The notes beneath the pieces were generated by a model. That model had not been told where the DNA came from, did no database searches, and saw nothing but the letters and a program-made list of their open reading frames with translations. The position numbers and the translations under genes are program-made. A stretch of 6,196 bases of DNA from JAJPHY01 sp040754475 (GTDB lineage: Bacteria > Actinomycetota > UBA4738 > HRBIN12): contig JBFMCN010000037.1 of NCBI GenBank assembly GCA_040754475.1, forward strand, positions 1 through 6,196. The letters run 5' to 3'. Positions within the stretch are counted from its first letter, which is position 1. Each line of letters begins with the position of its first letter. Shown piece after piece: positions 1-5,306 of this stretch.

Positions 1-85
1 CGAGGACTCCCTCGGCGAGCTGGTCGACCGCCTTCGGCTGGTCTCCCGAGAGCTCGAACTCGGCGTGGACCCTGAAGGGGGGCAT
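1..85 (-). CDS. uvrB: UvrB, excinuclease ABC subunit B (N-terminal 28 codons, partial)
   Basis: UvrB is the damage-verifying helicase-like subunit of nucleotide excision repair; it receives DNA from UvrA and recruits UvrC. Reading the minus strand from ATG at 85-83 gives a start MPPFRVHAEFELSGDQPKAV, then DQLAEGVL before the window edge. The Phe near the start, the aromatic/acidic stretch and the GDQPKAVDQL block match the conserved UvrB N-terminus (GDQPxAI..L), just ahead of the Walker A motif, which lies outside the window. No Shine-Dalgarno sequence precedes the ATG; instead a TAGAAT hexamer ends 7 nt upstream, suggesting a leaderless mRNA. The rpsA-coaE-...-uvrB order fits actinobacteria. 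It is short, but the motif is distinctive. The gene is truncated only by the window edge. Confidence 0.88.
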   Translation of the reverse strand, partial: MPPFRVHAEFELSGDQPKAVDQLAEGVL

Positions 86-92
86 CGAAGGG

Positions 93-115
93 ATTCTAGG
101 CCCGCGCTGCGACAG
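93..115 (-). promoter_or_regulatory. Putative DNA-damage (PafBC/RecA-NDp-like) promoter of uvrB
   Basis: Read on the minus strand this is CTGTCGCAG, 8 nt, then TAGAAT. The mycobacterial LexA-independent damage promoter is described as TTGTCRGTG-N8-TANNNT. The upstream box matches at 6 of 9 positions, the spacer is exactly 8 and the -10 fits. The -10 ends 7 nt before the uvrB ATG, so transcription would begin at about 86 or 85, giving a leaderless or one-base leader. The match is by eye and the upstream box is imperfect, but position, spacing and the gene served all agree. Confidence 0.5.
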
Positions 116-178
116 GCCCGAGGGCTCAGCGCGCCGGCCGCACCGGTTTCCGGCGACCGCTCGTCAGTCCCTGTCAGG

Positions 179-201
179 GTGTCAGCGTCAGGCACTACCG
201 T
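179..201 (+). promoter_or_regulatory. Putative DNA-damage (PafBC/RecA-NDp-like) promoter of radC
   Basis: On the plus strand this reads GTGTCAGCG, 8 nt, then TACCGT. Against TTGTCRGTG-N8-TANNNT the upstream box matches 7 of 9 with an exact N8 spacer and a fitting -10. The predicted transcription start is near 208, immediately before the radC start at 210 (or 14 nt before the ATG at 222). It is divergent from the similar site serving uvrB about 64 bp away. Further GTCAG copies lie just upstream, at 163 and 173. Confidence 0.55.
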
Positions 202-209
202 CGCGTCCT

Positions 210-371
210 ATGCGAGCCAGAATGCCCGACATGCCGCAACACGATCGGCCAAGGGAGCGCCTGCTGGCTCGAGGCGTGGAAGCACTTGGCGAACGCGAGC
301 TGCTGGCGCTGATCCTCCGCAGCGGTCGGCCCGGTGAGAGCGCCCTCGATCTTGCGGCCACACTCCTCACC
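210..371 (+). pseudogene. radC: RadC (UPF0758) N-terminal fragment, 3' truncated
   Basis: RadC/UPF0758 proteins are about 220 residues: a helical N-terminal segment followed by a JAB/MPN-like metalloprotease-fold domain. Residues about 5-53 here read like the family N-terminus: MPQHDRPRERLLARGVEAL, then GERELLALILRSG and ESALDLAATLL (family pattern DRPRE+LL..G...L...ELLA+LLg+G....sal+lA..LL). Homology stops at about 366-371. Beyond it, to the in-frame stop at 426-428, the plus strand is antisense to hsdR, so the whole catalytic domain (HxHxx...D motif) is missing. ATG at 210, 222 or 231 could be the start; 210 or 222 fits the predicted transcript start near 208. It is the only plus-strand gene seen and diverges from uvrB. 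Almost certainly non-functional as it stands, unless the junction is an assembly error. Confidence 0.75.
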
Positions 372-928
372 CTGCGCTTGTCGGCGACGATGGCTTGGAG
401 AGCCCGCGCGATCGCGACCCGCTGGTAGTACCTGGGCTGTTTGATGGTTCCGTCCGAGTTCCGAAGGGCTCGGCTGAACGGCGTGAGAAGGACGCCTGCG
501 TCTTCCTCGGTCAAGCCTTTCCAGGCCCGGTATCGGCGGAGCGCCTCCTCGGGGCTCGGGAAGGCGGACGGCTCTGACTCGATTCCGGTGTCGTAGTCGT
601 GTTCGACGATCCCCTTCCCGTTCGAGGAGTAGGCAAGTGGGATGTCGAGCAGCTCCGCGTACCTCATGGCCTGCTGCATACCGTCGCCCGGCTTCTTGAA
701 CTCCCGCTTGGCCTCGACTACCGCGACGTGGAACCCAGGTTCCACCTCGAGCAGGTAGTCGGCCCTCAGCGGCTTGTCGCGGCGGTGCTTTCGTCCTACG
801 CGGATGATCCGGCCGTCCGTTACCGGATACTGCTCGACGATCTGGTCATCGGACCAGCCCGCCGCGTGGAGCAGCGGCACCACGTAGTCCCGGCAAGTCT
901 CCTCTTCAAGCGGCCCGCGTACGGCCAT
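368..928 (-). pseudogene. hsdR: HsdR, type I restriction enzyme R subunit, N-terminal nuclease domain only
   Basis: HsdR is the endonuclease and DNA-translocating motor of type I restriction systems. From ATG at 928 the first ~187 residues match the HsdR N-terminal domain: TCRDYVVPLLHAAGW (12-25), EQYPVTDGR (32-40), the PD-(D/E)xK core with D57 in ADYLL and E72/K74 in VVEAKRE, the QxxxY motif Q86-Y90, AYSSNGKGIVEHDYDTG (99-115), FPSPEEALRRY (123-133) and PRYYQRVAIARAL (165-177). The family continues straight into the Walker A of the SF2 motor (RVLLTMATGTGKT-like), but here homology ends after KRRV (codon at 370-368). The frame stays open over antisense radC to a TAG at 188-190, adding ~59 unrelated residues. 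The ~700-residue motor and C-terminus are absent, and no hsdM or hsdS is in the window. The likely start has no Shine-Dalgarno, but a TACGAT -10 lies 6 nt upstream. Confidence 0.87.
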
Positions 929-934
929 GCGCGA

Positions 935-962
935 ATCGTAGTCCGGTCGGGTACGCCCCCAA
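935..962 (-). promoter_or_regulatory. Candidate promoter of hsdR fragment (leaderless)
   Basis: On the minus strand TTGGGG (962-957), a 16-nt spacer and TACGAT (940-935) resemble a primary-sigma promoter. Counting from the -10, transcription would start at about 928, the A of the hsdR ATG, which would explain the missing ribosome-binding site. It lies in the 46-nt gap after the DinB-like gene, so hsdR probably had its own promoter rather than depending on the transporter operon. Confidence 0.4.
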
Positions 963-974
963 CAGTCCGAGTGG

Positions 975-1511
975 CTAGCGGCTGTGCCTCCCGGACATTC
1001 GTTCCCGGACGAACTCCACGAGGTCCTCCACGTGGGCATCGGCATGCATGAAGAGCCCACGGGGCCCGCCCTGGAGCTCGCCGAGACGGACGCCGAGGGG
1101 CTTCCGGGCTCGCGCCGTCGCCGGCGTCCGCCACCGCTCGTCGGGCATTGTCCGAATGGCTTCGATGATCCGGGCGTGGGTGGCGTCGGCCCGCCGCCGA
1201 GCCTCCGAACACGACAAGCTGGCCTTTCGGGCAACATCGTCCGCGTTGATCCGGTTGATGCCGCGCGAGGAGATGAGGCGGTCTATCGGCGCCCGCTCCC
1301 CTCGCTCCCAGGCGGCAAGGGCATCGAGCGCGTGCTCCTCCCAGCTCTCGAGGTGCCCGACGAGGTCCCTCGGCGACCACTCCCCGCCTCCGATCCCCGG
1401 CCGCTCCAGGTCGGCCTTCGGCACGCGGGCGAGGAGCGCGCCGATCTCGGCTCGCCCTTCCTCGAGGACGCGGACCGCTTCTTCCCTCGTGAGCAGGCCT
1501 TCCTCACCCAT
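975..1511 (-). CDS. DinB/ClbS-like four-helix-bundle protein
   Basis: 178 residues, similar by eye to the DinB superfamily (which includes DinB_2, mycothiol-dependent maleylpyruvate isomerase-like and ClbS/DfsB-like proteins). These are small helical bundles, often metal-binding, with thiol-transferase or protective hydrolase roles where known. The N-terminal helix (about 8-30) is followed by EWSPRDLVGHLESWEEH (44-60), the typical W-s-x-x-D/E-l-x-x-H-l signature with H53. A middle part (GINRINADD, 84-92) and a late HADAH (156-160) supply two more histidines placed to complete a metal triad (H53, H156, H160). The ATG at 1511 is preceded by GGAGG, overlapping the ATPase TAG stop, with a short 4-nt spacer. 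The gene starts 8 nt after the ATPase, so it is probably co-transcribed with the transporter. The substrate is unknown. Family is fairly sure, function is not. Confidence 0.72.
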   Translation of the reverse strand: MGEEGLLTREEAVRVLEEGRAEIGALLARVPKADLERPGIGGGEWSPRDLVGHLESWEEHALDALAAWERGERAPIDRLISSRGINRINADDVARKASLSCSEARRRADATHARIIEAIRTMPDERWRTPATARARKPLGVRLGELQGGPRGLFMHADAHVEDLVEFVRERMSGRHSR

Positions 1512-1519
1512 GGCGCCTC

Positions 1520-2275
1520 CTACATCCGACCGGCTTCGATGATGCTCTGGAGGAACTGCTGGGTCCGTGGTTGCAGGGGTGACGAGAAGATCTGCTCGGG
1601 TGGACCCTCCTCGAGGATGACGCCCTCGTCCAGGAAGCAGACGCGGTTCGCGATGTCGCGTGCGAACCCCATCTCGTGCGTCGCGATCACCATCGTCATG
1701 CCGCCGCGGGCCAGCTCGCGGATCAGGTCGAGCACACCCGACACCAGCTCGGGGTCCAGGGCGCTCGTCACCTCGTCCAGGAGCAGGATGTCCGGCTGCA
1801 TCGCGAGCGAGCGGATGATCGCCACCCGCTGCTGCTGGCCGCCCGACAGGCGATCTGGGTAGTCGTCCTTCTTCTCCGCCAGCCCGAACCTCTCGAGGAG
1901 CTCCAGCGCTCGAGCCTCGGCCTCGCCCTTCGACAGCTTCAGCGCCTCGGTCGGACCGAGCGTGATGTTCCGAAGCACCGCCATGTGCGGGAACAGGTTG
2001 AACGACTGGAACACGATGCCGATGTGCCGCCTCACTCGGTTCACGTCGACACCGTGGGAGGTGACCTCCTCTCCGTGTATGACGATCCGGCCCTTGTCGA
2101 TGGGCTCGAGCAGGTCGACGCACCTGAGCAGCGTGGACTTCCCCGAGCCGGAGGCGCCGATCAGGCAGATCACCTCGTGCTCCGAGACGGAGAGGTCGAT
2201 CCCCTTCAGCACCTCGAGCTTGCCGAAGGACTTGTGAACACCCTCGATGCGAAGAGCCGCGGAGTCCCCACTCAC
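1520..2275 (-). CDS. Polar amino-acid ABC transporter ATP-binding protein (HisP/GlnQ family)
   Basis: This 251-residue ATPase powers amino-acid uptake at the cytoplasmic face of the membrane. All nucleotide-binding motifs are present: Walker A GASGSGKST (40-48), Q-loop glutamine Q90 in VFQSFNLFPHM, signature LSGGQ (143-147) followed by QQR, Walker B ILLLDE (163-168) with the D-loop SALD (171-174), and H-loop H200 in ATHEMGFA. The length is normal for the family (~240-250). The start is GTG at 2275, whose GTGA overlaps the permease stop by 4 nt, a translational-coupling arrangement; the open frame extends far upstream but only as a shadow of the permease. It stands directly after the permease and before the DinB-like gene. 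Substrate specificity cannot be read from the ATPase; the HisP/GlnQ-like sequence and the neighbouring binding protein indicate amino acids. Confidence 0.95.
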   Translation of the reverse strand: MSGDSAALRIEGVHKSFGKLEVLKGIDLSVSEHEVICLIGASGSGKSTLLRCVDLLEPIDKGRIVIHGEEVTSHGVDVNRVRRHIGIVFQSFNLFPHMAVLRNITLGPTEALKLSKGEAEARALELLERFGLAEKKDDYPDRLSGGQQQRVAIIRSLAMQPDILLLDEVTSALDPELVSGVLDLIRELARGGMTMVIATHEMGFARDIANRVCFLDEGVILEEGPPEQIFSSPLQPRTQQFLQSIIEAGRM

Positions 2276-3180
2276 AGCGCACCTCCCGCCTGTCGACGCC
2301 GGCGCTCGCGCGAGACGAGCCAATCGACAAGCCTCGTCATCGGGATGGTGATCACGAGGAACAGCAACGCGGCCGCGAGGAGTGGAGTGAAGTTGAACAG
2401 CGTTTCCTTCTCTATCTGAGCCATCTTGAACGCCTCGGGCACGGCGACCACGAAGGCGATGAGGGCGGTGTCCTTCTGGAGGCCGACGAAGTCGTTCAGC
2501 AGCGGTGGGATCACGCGCCGTACCGCCTGGGGGATCACGACGAAGCGTAGCGATTGCCACCGCGACAGGCCGAGCGAACGGGCCGCGGCCACCTGGCTCG
2601 GATGCACCGACTCGATGCCCGCCCGGTACACCTCCGCCACGTAGGCCGAATAGGAGAGGATCAGCCCCACGACCCCCCAGAAAGCCGCTCCTTTCGGGAT
2701 GCCCGGCAGATCGAGGCTCGGTACGCCGAACGCAAGCAAGTACACGACCAGAACCGTCGGGATCCCCCGGAACAGATCCGTATACGCGATCGACATGAGG
2801 CGGAGCGGGAAGAAGACCGGGCCGGGGAGGCTCCGCATCACAGCAAGTAGGAGCGCCCAGGCCAGGATGAAGACCTCCGCGATCATGAAGTACTGGATGT
2901 TGCGGAGAAACTTCTCCGCGATCTCCGGGAACGTGTCGCGGAAGACCTCTCCGCTGAAGAACAAGGCCTTGACGTCGGGCCAATGTGGTGAGCGCGCGAT
3001 GGTCCACCCGATGACCGTGAACACGACGATCGTGCTCACGACGGCCGTCAGCACGCCCTTGGCGCCCTCCGCCCGCAGAGGAGCGAGAATCCTAGAGGCT
3101 GGCCGACCCTCGGGGAGCCGCGGATCGCCCGGCTGGTATTGGCACAGCTCGGGGGCTCCTCCCCCTCCTCCAACCGCCAC
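2272..3180 (-). CDS. Polar amino-acid ABC transporter permease (HisM/GlnP family)
   Basis: Integral membrane subunit of the uptake system, up to 302 residues. After a ~40-residue cytoplasmic N-terminus come hydrophobic segments at about 42-63, 95-115, 135-153, 166-181 and 265-285. The EAA loop that docks the ATPase spans about 182-220 (AEVYRAGIESVHPSQVAAAR, then LGLSRWQSLRFVVIPQA). The Arg-rich end (RERRRRQAGG) is typical of cytoplasmic tails. Only one permease gene is present, so the channel is presumably a homodimer. The GTG start at 3180 lies 18 nt after the binding-protein stop but has only a weak GGCGGG upstream. A much stronger purine tract sits inside the frame at 3156-3171, 8 nt ahead of a CTG codon (3147), so the start may be later and the protein about 291 residues. 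The gene ends in a 4-nt overlap with the ATPase. Confidence 0.93.
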   Translation of the reverse strand: MAVGGGGGAPELCQYQPGDPRLPEGRPASRILAPLRAEGAKGVLTAVVSTIVVFTVIGWTIARSPHWPDVKALFFSGEVFRDTFPEIAEKFLRNIQYFMIAEVFILAWALLLAVMRSLPGPVFFPLRLMSIAYTDLFRGIPTVLVVYLLAFGVPSLDLPGIPKGAAFWGVVGLILSYSAYVAEVYRAGIESVHPSQVAAARSLGLSRWQSLRFVVIPQAVRRVIPPLLNDFVGLQKDTALIAFVVAVPEAFKMAQIEKETLFNFTPLLAAALLFLVITIPMTRLVDWLVSRERRRRQAGGAL

Positions 3181-3198
3181 GAGCGCCCGCCGAACCCG

Positions 3199-4107
3199 CT
3201 ACTTCAGAATCGGAACCACGCCTACGTTGGTCTTGTCCGAGAGCCAGGTCTTCGTGATGTCCGCGAGCGTCCCGTCCGACCTCATCTCCTCGAGCGCCAG
3301 GTTGACGCAGCCGACGAGCGGACTGCCCTTGATGAACGTCATGCCGAAGTGCTCACCCGACAGGTTCTCGAACTGGCCGACGACTACGCCCTTCTTCACT
3401 TCCTGGACGTACGGATCGGCGATGTAGAGCGCCGTCGGGAGGTCGACCACGATGCCGTCGATCTGCCCGGCGTTCAGGGCCGCAACCGCGTCCGCCGTGG
3501 AGTTGTAGACGCCCGCTTCCTTGTTGGGACTTATGGTGTTCACGATGAAGTCGTAGTTGGTGGTCCCGAGCTGCGCCGCAAGCGCCCAATCCCTCAGGTC
3601 CGCGATGCTCGTCGCCTTCGTGATCGGCGTGCCCTTGACCGCGACGAGCGCTTGGTTCACGTCGTAGTAGCTATCGCTGAAGTCGACGGCTCGCGCCCTC
3701 CTGTCGGAGTACGAGATCTGTTCGATCGCGAAGTCGTAGTCCCTGGGCCCGGGCTTGTAGGTCTGGCCGAACGGCGCTACGACCCACTGCACTCCGTCCG
3801 TGGCGAACCCCATCCGGTCCGCAACCTCATATGCCACAGCAGCCTCGAAGCCCTCGCCCGTGTACGGGTCGTTGAACTTCCAGTCGGGGTTGTCCTCCGT
3901 CTCGCCGCCGGCGAAGTAGGGCGGGTAGGCGGGGTTGTCGGTGCCGATCGTCAACACGCCGGAGTCGACGTAGCTGGTGACGCTCTCCGCGCACTCCGCC
4001 GCAGTCGATCCTGTGGCGCTCGGTGAGCCTTCCGTCTCCTCCGTGCCTTCCGCGCACGCCGCAAGCAGAAGGCCGAAGGCCGCGATACAGACAAGCATCC
4101 TACGCAT
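3199..4107 (-). CDS. Amino-acid ABC transporter substrate-binding lipoprotein (SBP_bac_3)
   Basis: 302-residue extracytoplasmic binding protein that captures the substrate for the permease below. The N-terminus is a lipoprotein signal: MRR, hydrophobic core 5-15, and lipobox L15-A16-A17-C18, so the mature protein is anchored to the membrane through C18, followed by an acidic Ser/Thr/Gly linker (19-40). The two-lobe domain begins at VLTIGTDNPAYPPYF (51-65). Family features include GEGFEAAVAYEVADRMGF (84-101), QISYSDRRARAVDFSDSYY (130-148) with an Arg expected to bind the substrate carboxylate, AAQLGTTNYDFI (177-188) and GQIDGIVVDLP (214-224). The open frame extends 57 codons upstream, but the signal peptide fixes the start at 4107; a run of seven G (4114-4120) serves as ribosome-binding site. 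It looks like an actinobacterial single-permease subgroup. Exact substrate unknown; a polar amino acid is likely. Confidence 0.93.
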   Translation of the reverse strand: MRRMLVCIAAFGLLLAACAEGTEETEGSPSATGSTAAECAESVTSYVDSGVLTIGTDNPAYPPYFAGGETEDNPDWKFNDPYTGEGFEAAVAYEVADRMGFATDGVQWVVAPFGQTYKPGPRDYDFAIEQISYSDRRARAVDFSDSYYDVNQALVAVKGTPITKATSIADLRDWALAAQLGTTNYDFIVNTISPNKEAGVYNSTADAVAALNAGQIDGIVVDLPTALYIADPYVQEVKKGVVVGQFENLSGEHFGMTFIKGSPLVGCVNLALEEMRSDGTLADITKTWLSDKTNVGVVPILK

Positions 4108-4160
4108 CGTCGATCCCCCCCGAAGAACCCTCGTGGAGACGCCGTCGGCGCCCGAGCGCG

Positions 4161-4169
4161 AGCCTAGCA
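4161..4169 (-). promoter_or_regulatory. Candidate extended -10 promoter of the ABC transporter operon
   Basis: Minus-strand TGCTAGGCT fits an extended -10 (TGNTANNNT). Transcription would start at about 4154, giving a ~46-nt leader to the binding-protein ATG at 4107. No good -35 hexamer is visible 16-18 nt upstream, as is common when the -10 is extended. It is the best promoter candidate in the 125-nt gap after the DUF2203 gene. Confidence 0.35.
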
Positions 4170-4191
4170 CGCCCCCCGAGACCGAGCCTCG

Positions 4192-4210
4192 CGAGTCACG
4201 CCGCGACTCG
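4192..4210. repeat. Inverted repeat CGAGTC-N7-GACTCG upstream of the transporter promoter
   Basis: A perfect 6-bp inverted repeat with a 7-nt centre (ACGCCGC). It lies 23 nt after the DUF2203 stop and about 40-56 nt upstream of the predicted transporter transcript start. It could be a regulator-binding site just upstream of the -35 position, or a weak hairpin after DUF2203. No T-tract follows, so an intrinsic terminator is not supported. Confidence 0.3.
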
Positions 4211-4232
4211 ATCGGAGCCCGGCCCTGACCGG

Positions 4233-4604
4233 TTAGATGGGCTTGCGGCTGACGAACCCCGAATCGACGTCGTGCCACCAGGCCACGCGATCCTCCCCGA
4301 GACGCCAGGACAGGTACACGCCCCGCCCGTCGCGCTCGGCGGGGAAGTCCACGATGCCCACCTCCGCGTCCCGGAGGAGGATGCCCTGCTCCGCCAGCCG
4401 CTCCAGCTCCCCCTTCAGCGCGGCCGAGGCCTTCCAGTAGTCGTCGCCCTCGCGCTCTCCGCCGTCGACCACCACCCTGCTGCGGATCCGTTCGGCCGCA
4501 CGGAGGATCGTTTGCCGTGCCTCGCGCATGCGCTGGAGCCGTACAAGGAGGTCCGGTAGCTCCGCGTTCGCCTCCTCAACCGAGTACACGCGATCTTCGG
4601 CCAT
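4233..4604 (-). CDS. DUF2203 family protein
   Basis: A 123-residue cytoplasmic protein of unknown function (124 if the GTG at 4607 is used). The N-terminal VYSVEEANAELPDLLVRLQR (about 6-25) is the family's opening helix. A charged helical middle (26-80) could form a coiled coil. The C-terminus carries the family hallmark: VDFPAERDGRGVYLSWRLGE, then WWHDVDSGFVSRKPI (family pattern GlvDFPa.rdGr.v.LCW+lGE..i.yWH....Gf..R.p+). The Cys I expect in LCW is Ser here. The gene begins on the HAD stop codon: TGATG overlaps by one base, or GTGA by four, so the two are almost certainly translated together. No catalytic role is assigned to the family to my knowledge. Confidence 0.87.
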   Translation of the reverse strand: MAEDRVYSVEEANAELPDLLVRLQRMREARQTILRAAERIRSRVVVDGGEREGDDYWKASAALKGELERLAEQGILLRDAEVGIVDFPAERDGRGVYLSWRLGEDRVAWWHDVDSGFVSRKPI

Positions 4605-5299
4605 CACAGCCCCAGCAGACCGGGGAGCTCGCCCATGGAGACGATCCTCGCGCCGTCCGCGTCGGGGAAGCGGCCCCGCCGGTCGATCAGCACCGGGAAC
4701 ATCCCGATCGCGCTCGCAGGTGCGACGTCGAACTCCGGATCGTCCCCAACGTACACGGACACCTCAGGCGCTACGCCGGCGCGATCCAGCGCCAGCCTGA
4801 AGATGCGCGGGTCGGGCTTCTCCATCCCCTCCGCGCCCGAGATGACGCGCACCTCGAAGAATGGGGTCAGGCCGAGATCGTCGAGGAGCCGTTCGAGCCA
4901 CTCCTCGAAGTTGGACACGACCCCGAGCTTCAGGCCCGCATCGCGAAGCTCCTCCAACACCGGCACCACGTCGTCGAACATCGCGTAGTTCGCGAGGTCG
5001 GAGAACTCCCGGTAGACCGTGTCGATCAGGCCGGGGTCGGCAATGCCTAGGTCGCCGAGGAAGATCCCGTACACGTCGTGCCAGAACCGGCGCGACCTCT
5101 CCTTGGAGGTCGTCCACAGCTCATTCGCATCGGCGGCTTGCTTGAACCTGTCGAACACGACGTGGAGCCGGTCACGGATCGTCTGCGCGGCGACGTCGTG
5201 GCCCTCGCGGCGGAGGATCTCGGCGAACAGGTCCGGGAAGGTCGGGTGAGGGTGGACGAGCGTCTCCCCCGCGTCGAAGAAGACCGCTTCGAACCTCAT
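4604..5299 (-). CDS. HAD superfamily hydrolase, subfamily IA (REG-2/HDHD3-like)
   Basis: 231-residue soluble HAD-fold enzyme. Motif I is FFDAGETL with nucleophile D9; motif II is S129 in GVVSN; motif III is K161 in GMEKPDPRIF; motif IV is YVGDDPEFD with D186, D187 and D191. A helical cap lies between motifs I and II (about 15-110), as in subfamily IA. The second motif I aspartate (D+2), the usual acid/base of HAD phosphatases, is Gly11 here, which also occurs in related DAGGTL-type proteins, so the reaction is uncertain. A longer frame starts at 5398, but those 33 codons overlap coaE; the ATG at 5299, just before MRFEAVFFDAG, is preferred. It lacks a Shine-Dalgarno, but TATCAT ends 7 nt upstream. 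It begins 28 nt after coaE and overlaps DUF2203 at its 3' end. Confidence 0.87.
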   Translation of the reverse strand: MRFEAVFFDAGETLVHPHPTFPDLFAEILRREGHDVAAQTIRDRLHVVFDRFKQAADANELWTTSKERSRRFWHDVYGIFLGDLGIADPGLIDTVYREFSDLANYAMFDDVVPVLEELRDAGLKLGVVSNFEEWLERLLDDLGLTPFFEVRVISGAEGMEKPDPRIFRLALDRAGVAPEVSVYVGDDPEFDVAPASAIGMFPVLIDRRGRFPDADGARIVSMGELPGLLGL

Positions 5300-5306
5300 C
5301 GGGCCG

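Larger units (their letters stand above)
86..209. other. uvrB-radC divergent intergenic region
   Basis: These 124 bp separate the two divergent starts. Besides the two promoter-like sites they hold GTCAG four times on the plus strand (163, 173, 181 and 187) and an 11-bp palindrome CCCTG-T-CAGGG at 169-179. No LexA-type GAAC...GTTC box was seen. The rest (116-160) is GC-rich with no recognisable gene. The 3' end of the open hsdR/antisense-radC frame (stop at 188-190, minus strand) also falls inside it. Confidence 0.5.

Noticed and set aside
929..1237. Upstream extension of the hsdR frame to a start at 1237 (103 extra residues)
   Set aside because: The extension is antisense-frame overlap with the DinB-like gene, with Arg/Ser/Pro-rich composition and no HsdR similarity; homology begins shortly after the ATG at 928.
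984..1862. Long plus-strand open frames opposite the DinB-like gene, ATPase, binding protein and others (e.g. 984-1862, 1676-2419, 2699-3427, 3139-4026, 4517-5050)
   Set aside because: They are typical GC-rich antisense shadows: low-complexity, Arg/Pro-rich products with no recognisable family, lying opposite well-supported genes.
2276..3007. Upstream extension of the ATPase frame (244 codons)
   Set aside because: It is the permease gene read in another frame; the GTG at 2275 overlapping the permease stop is the natural start.
4192..4210. Intrinsic terminator after DUF2203
   Set aside because: The stem is only 6 bp with a 7-nt loop and no T-run follows on the minus strand.
4108..4278. 57-codon N-terminal extension of the binding protein
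   Set aside because: It would place a charged segment ahead of a clear lipoprotein signal peptide and run into the DUF2203 gene; the start at 4107 has a G-rich ribosome-binding site.
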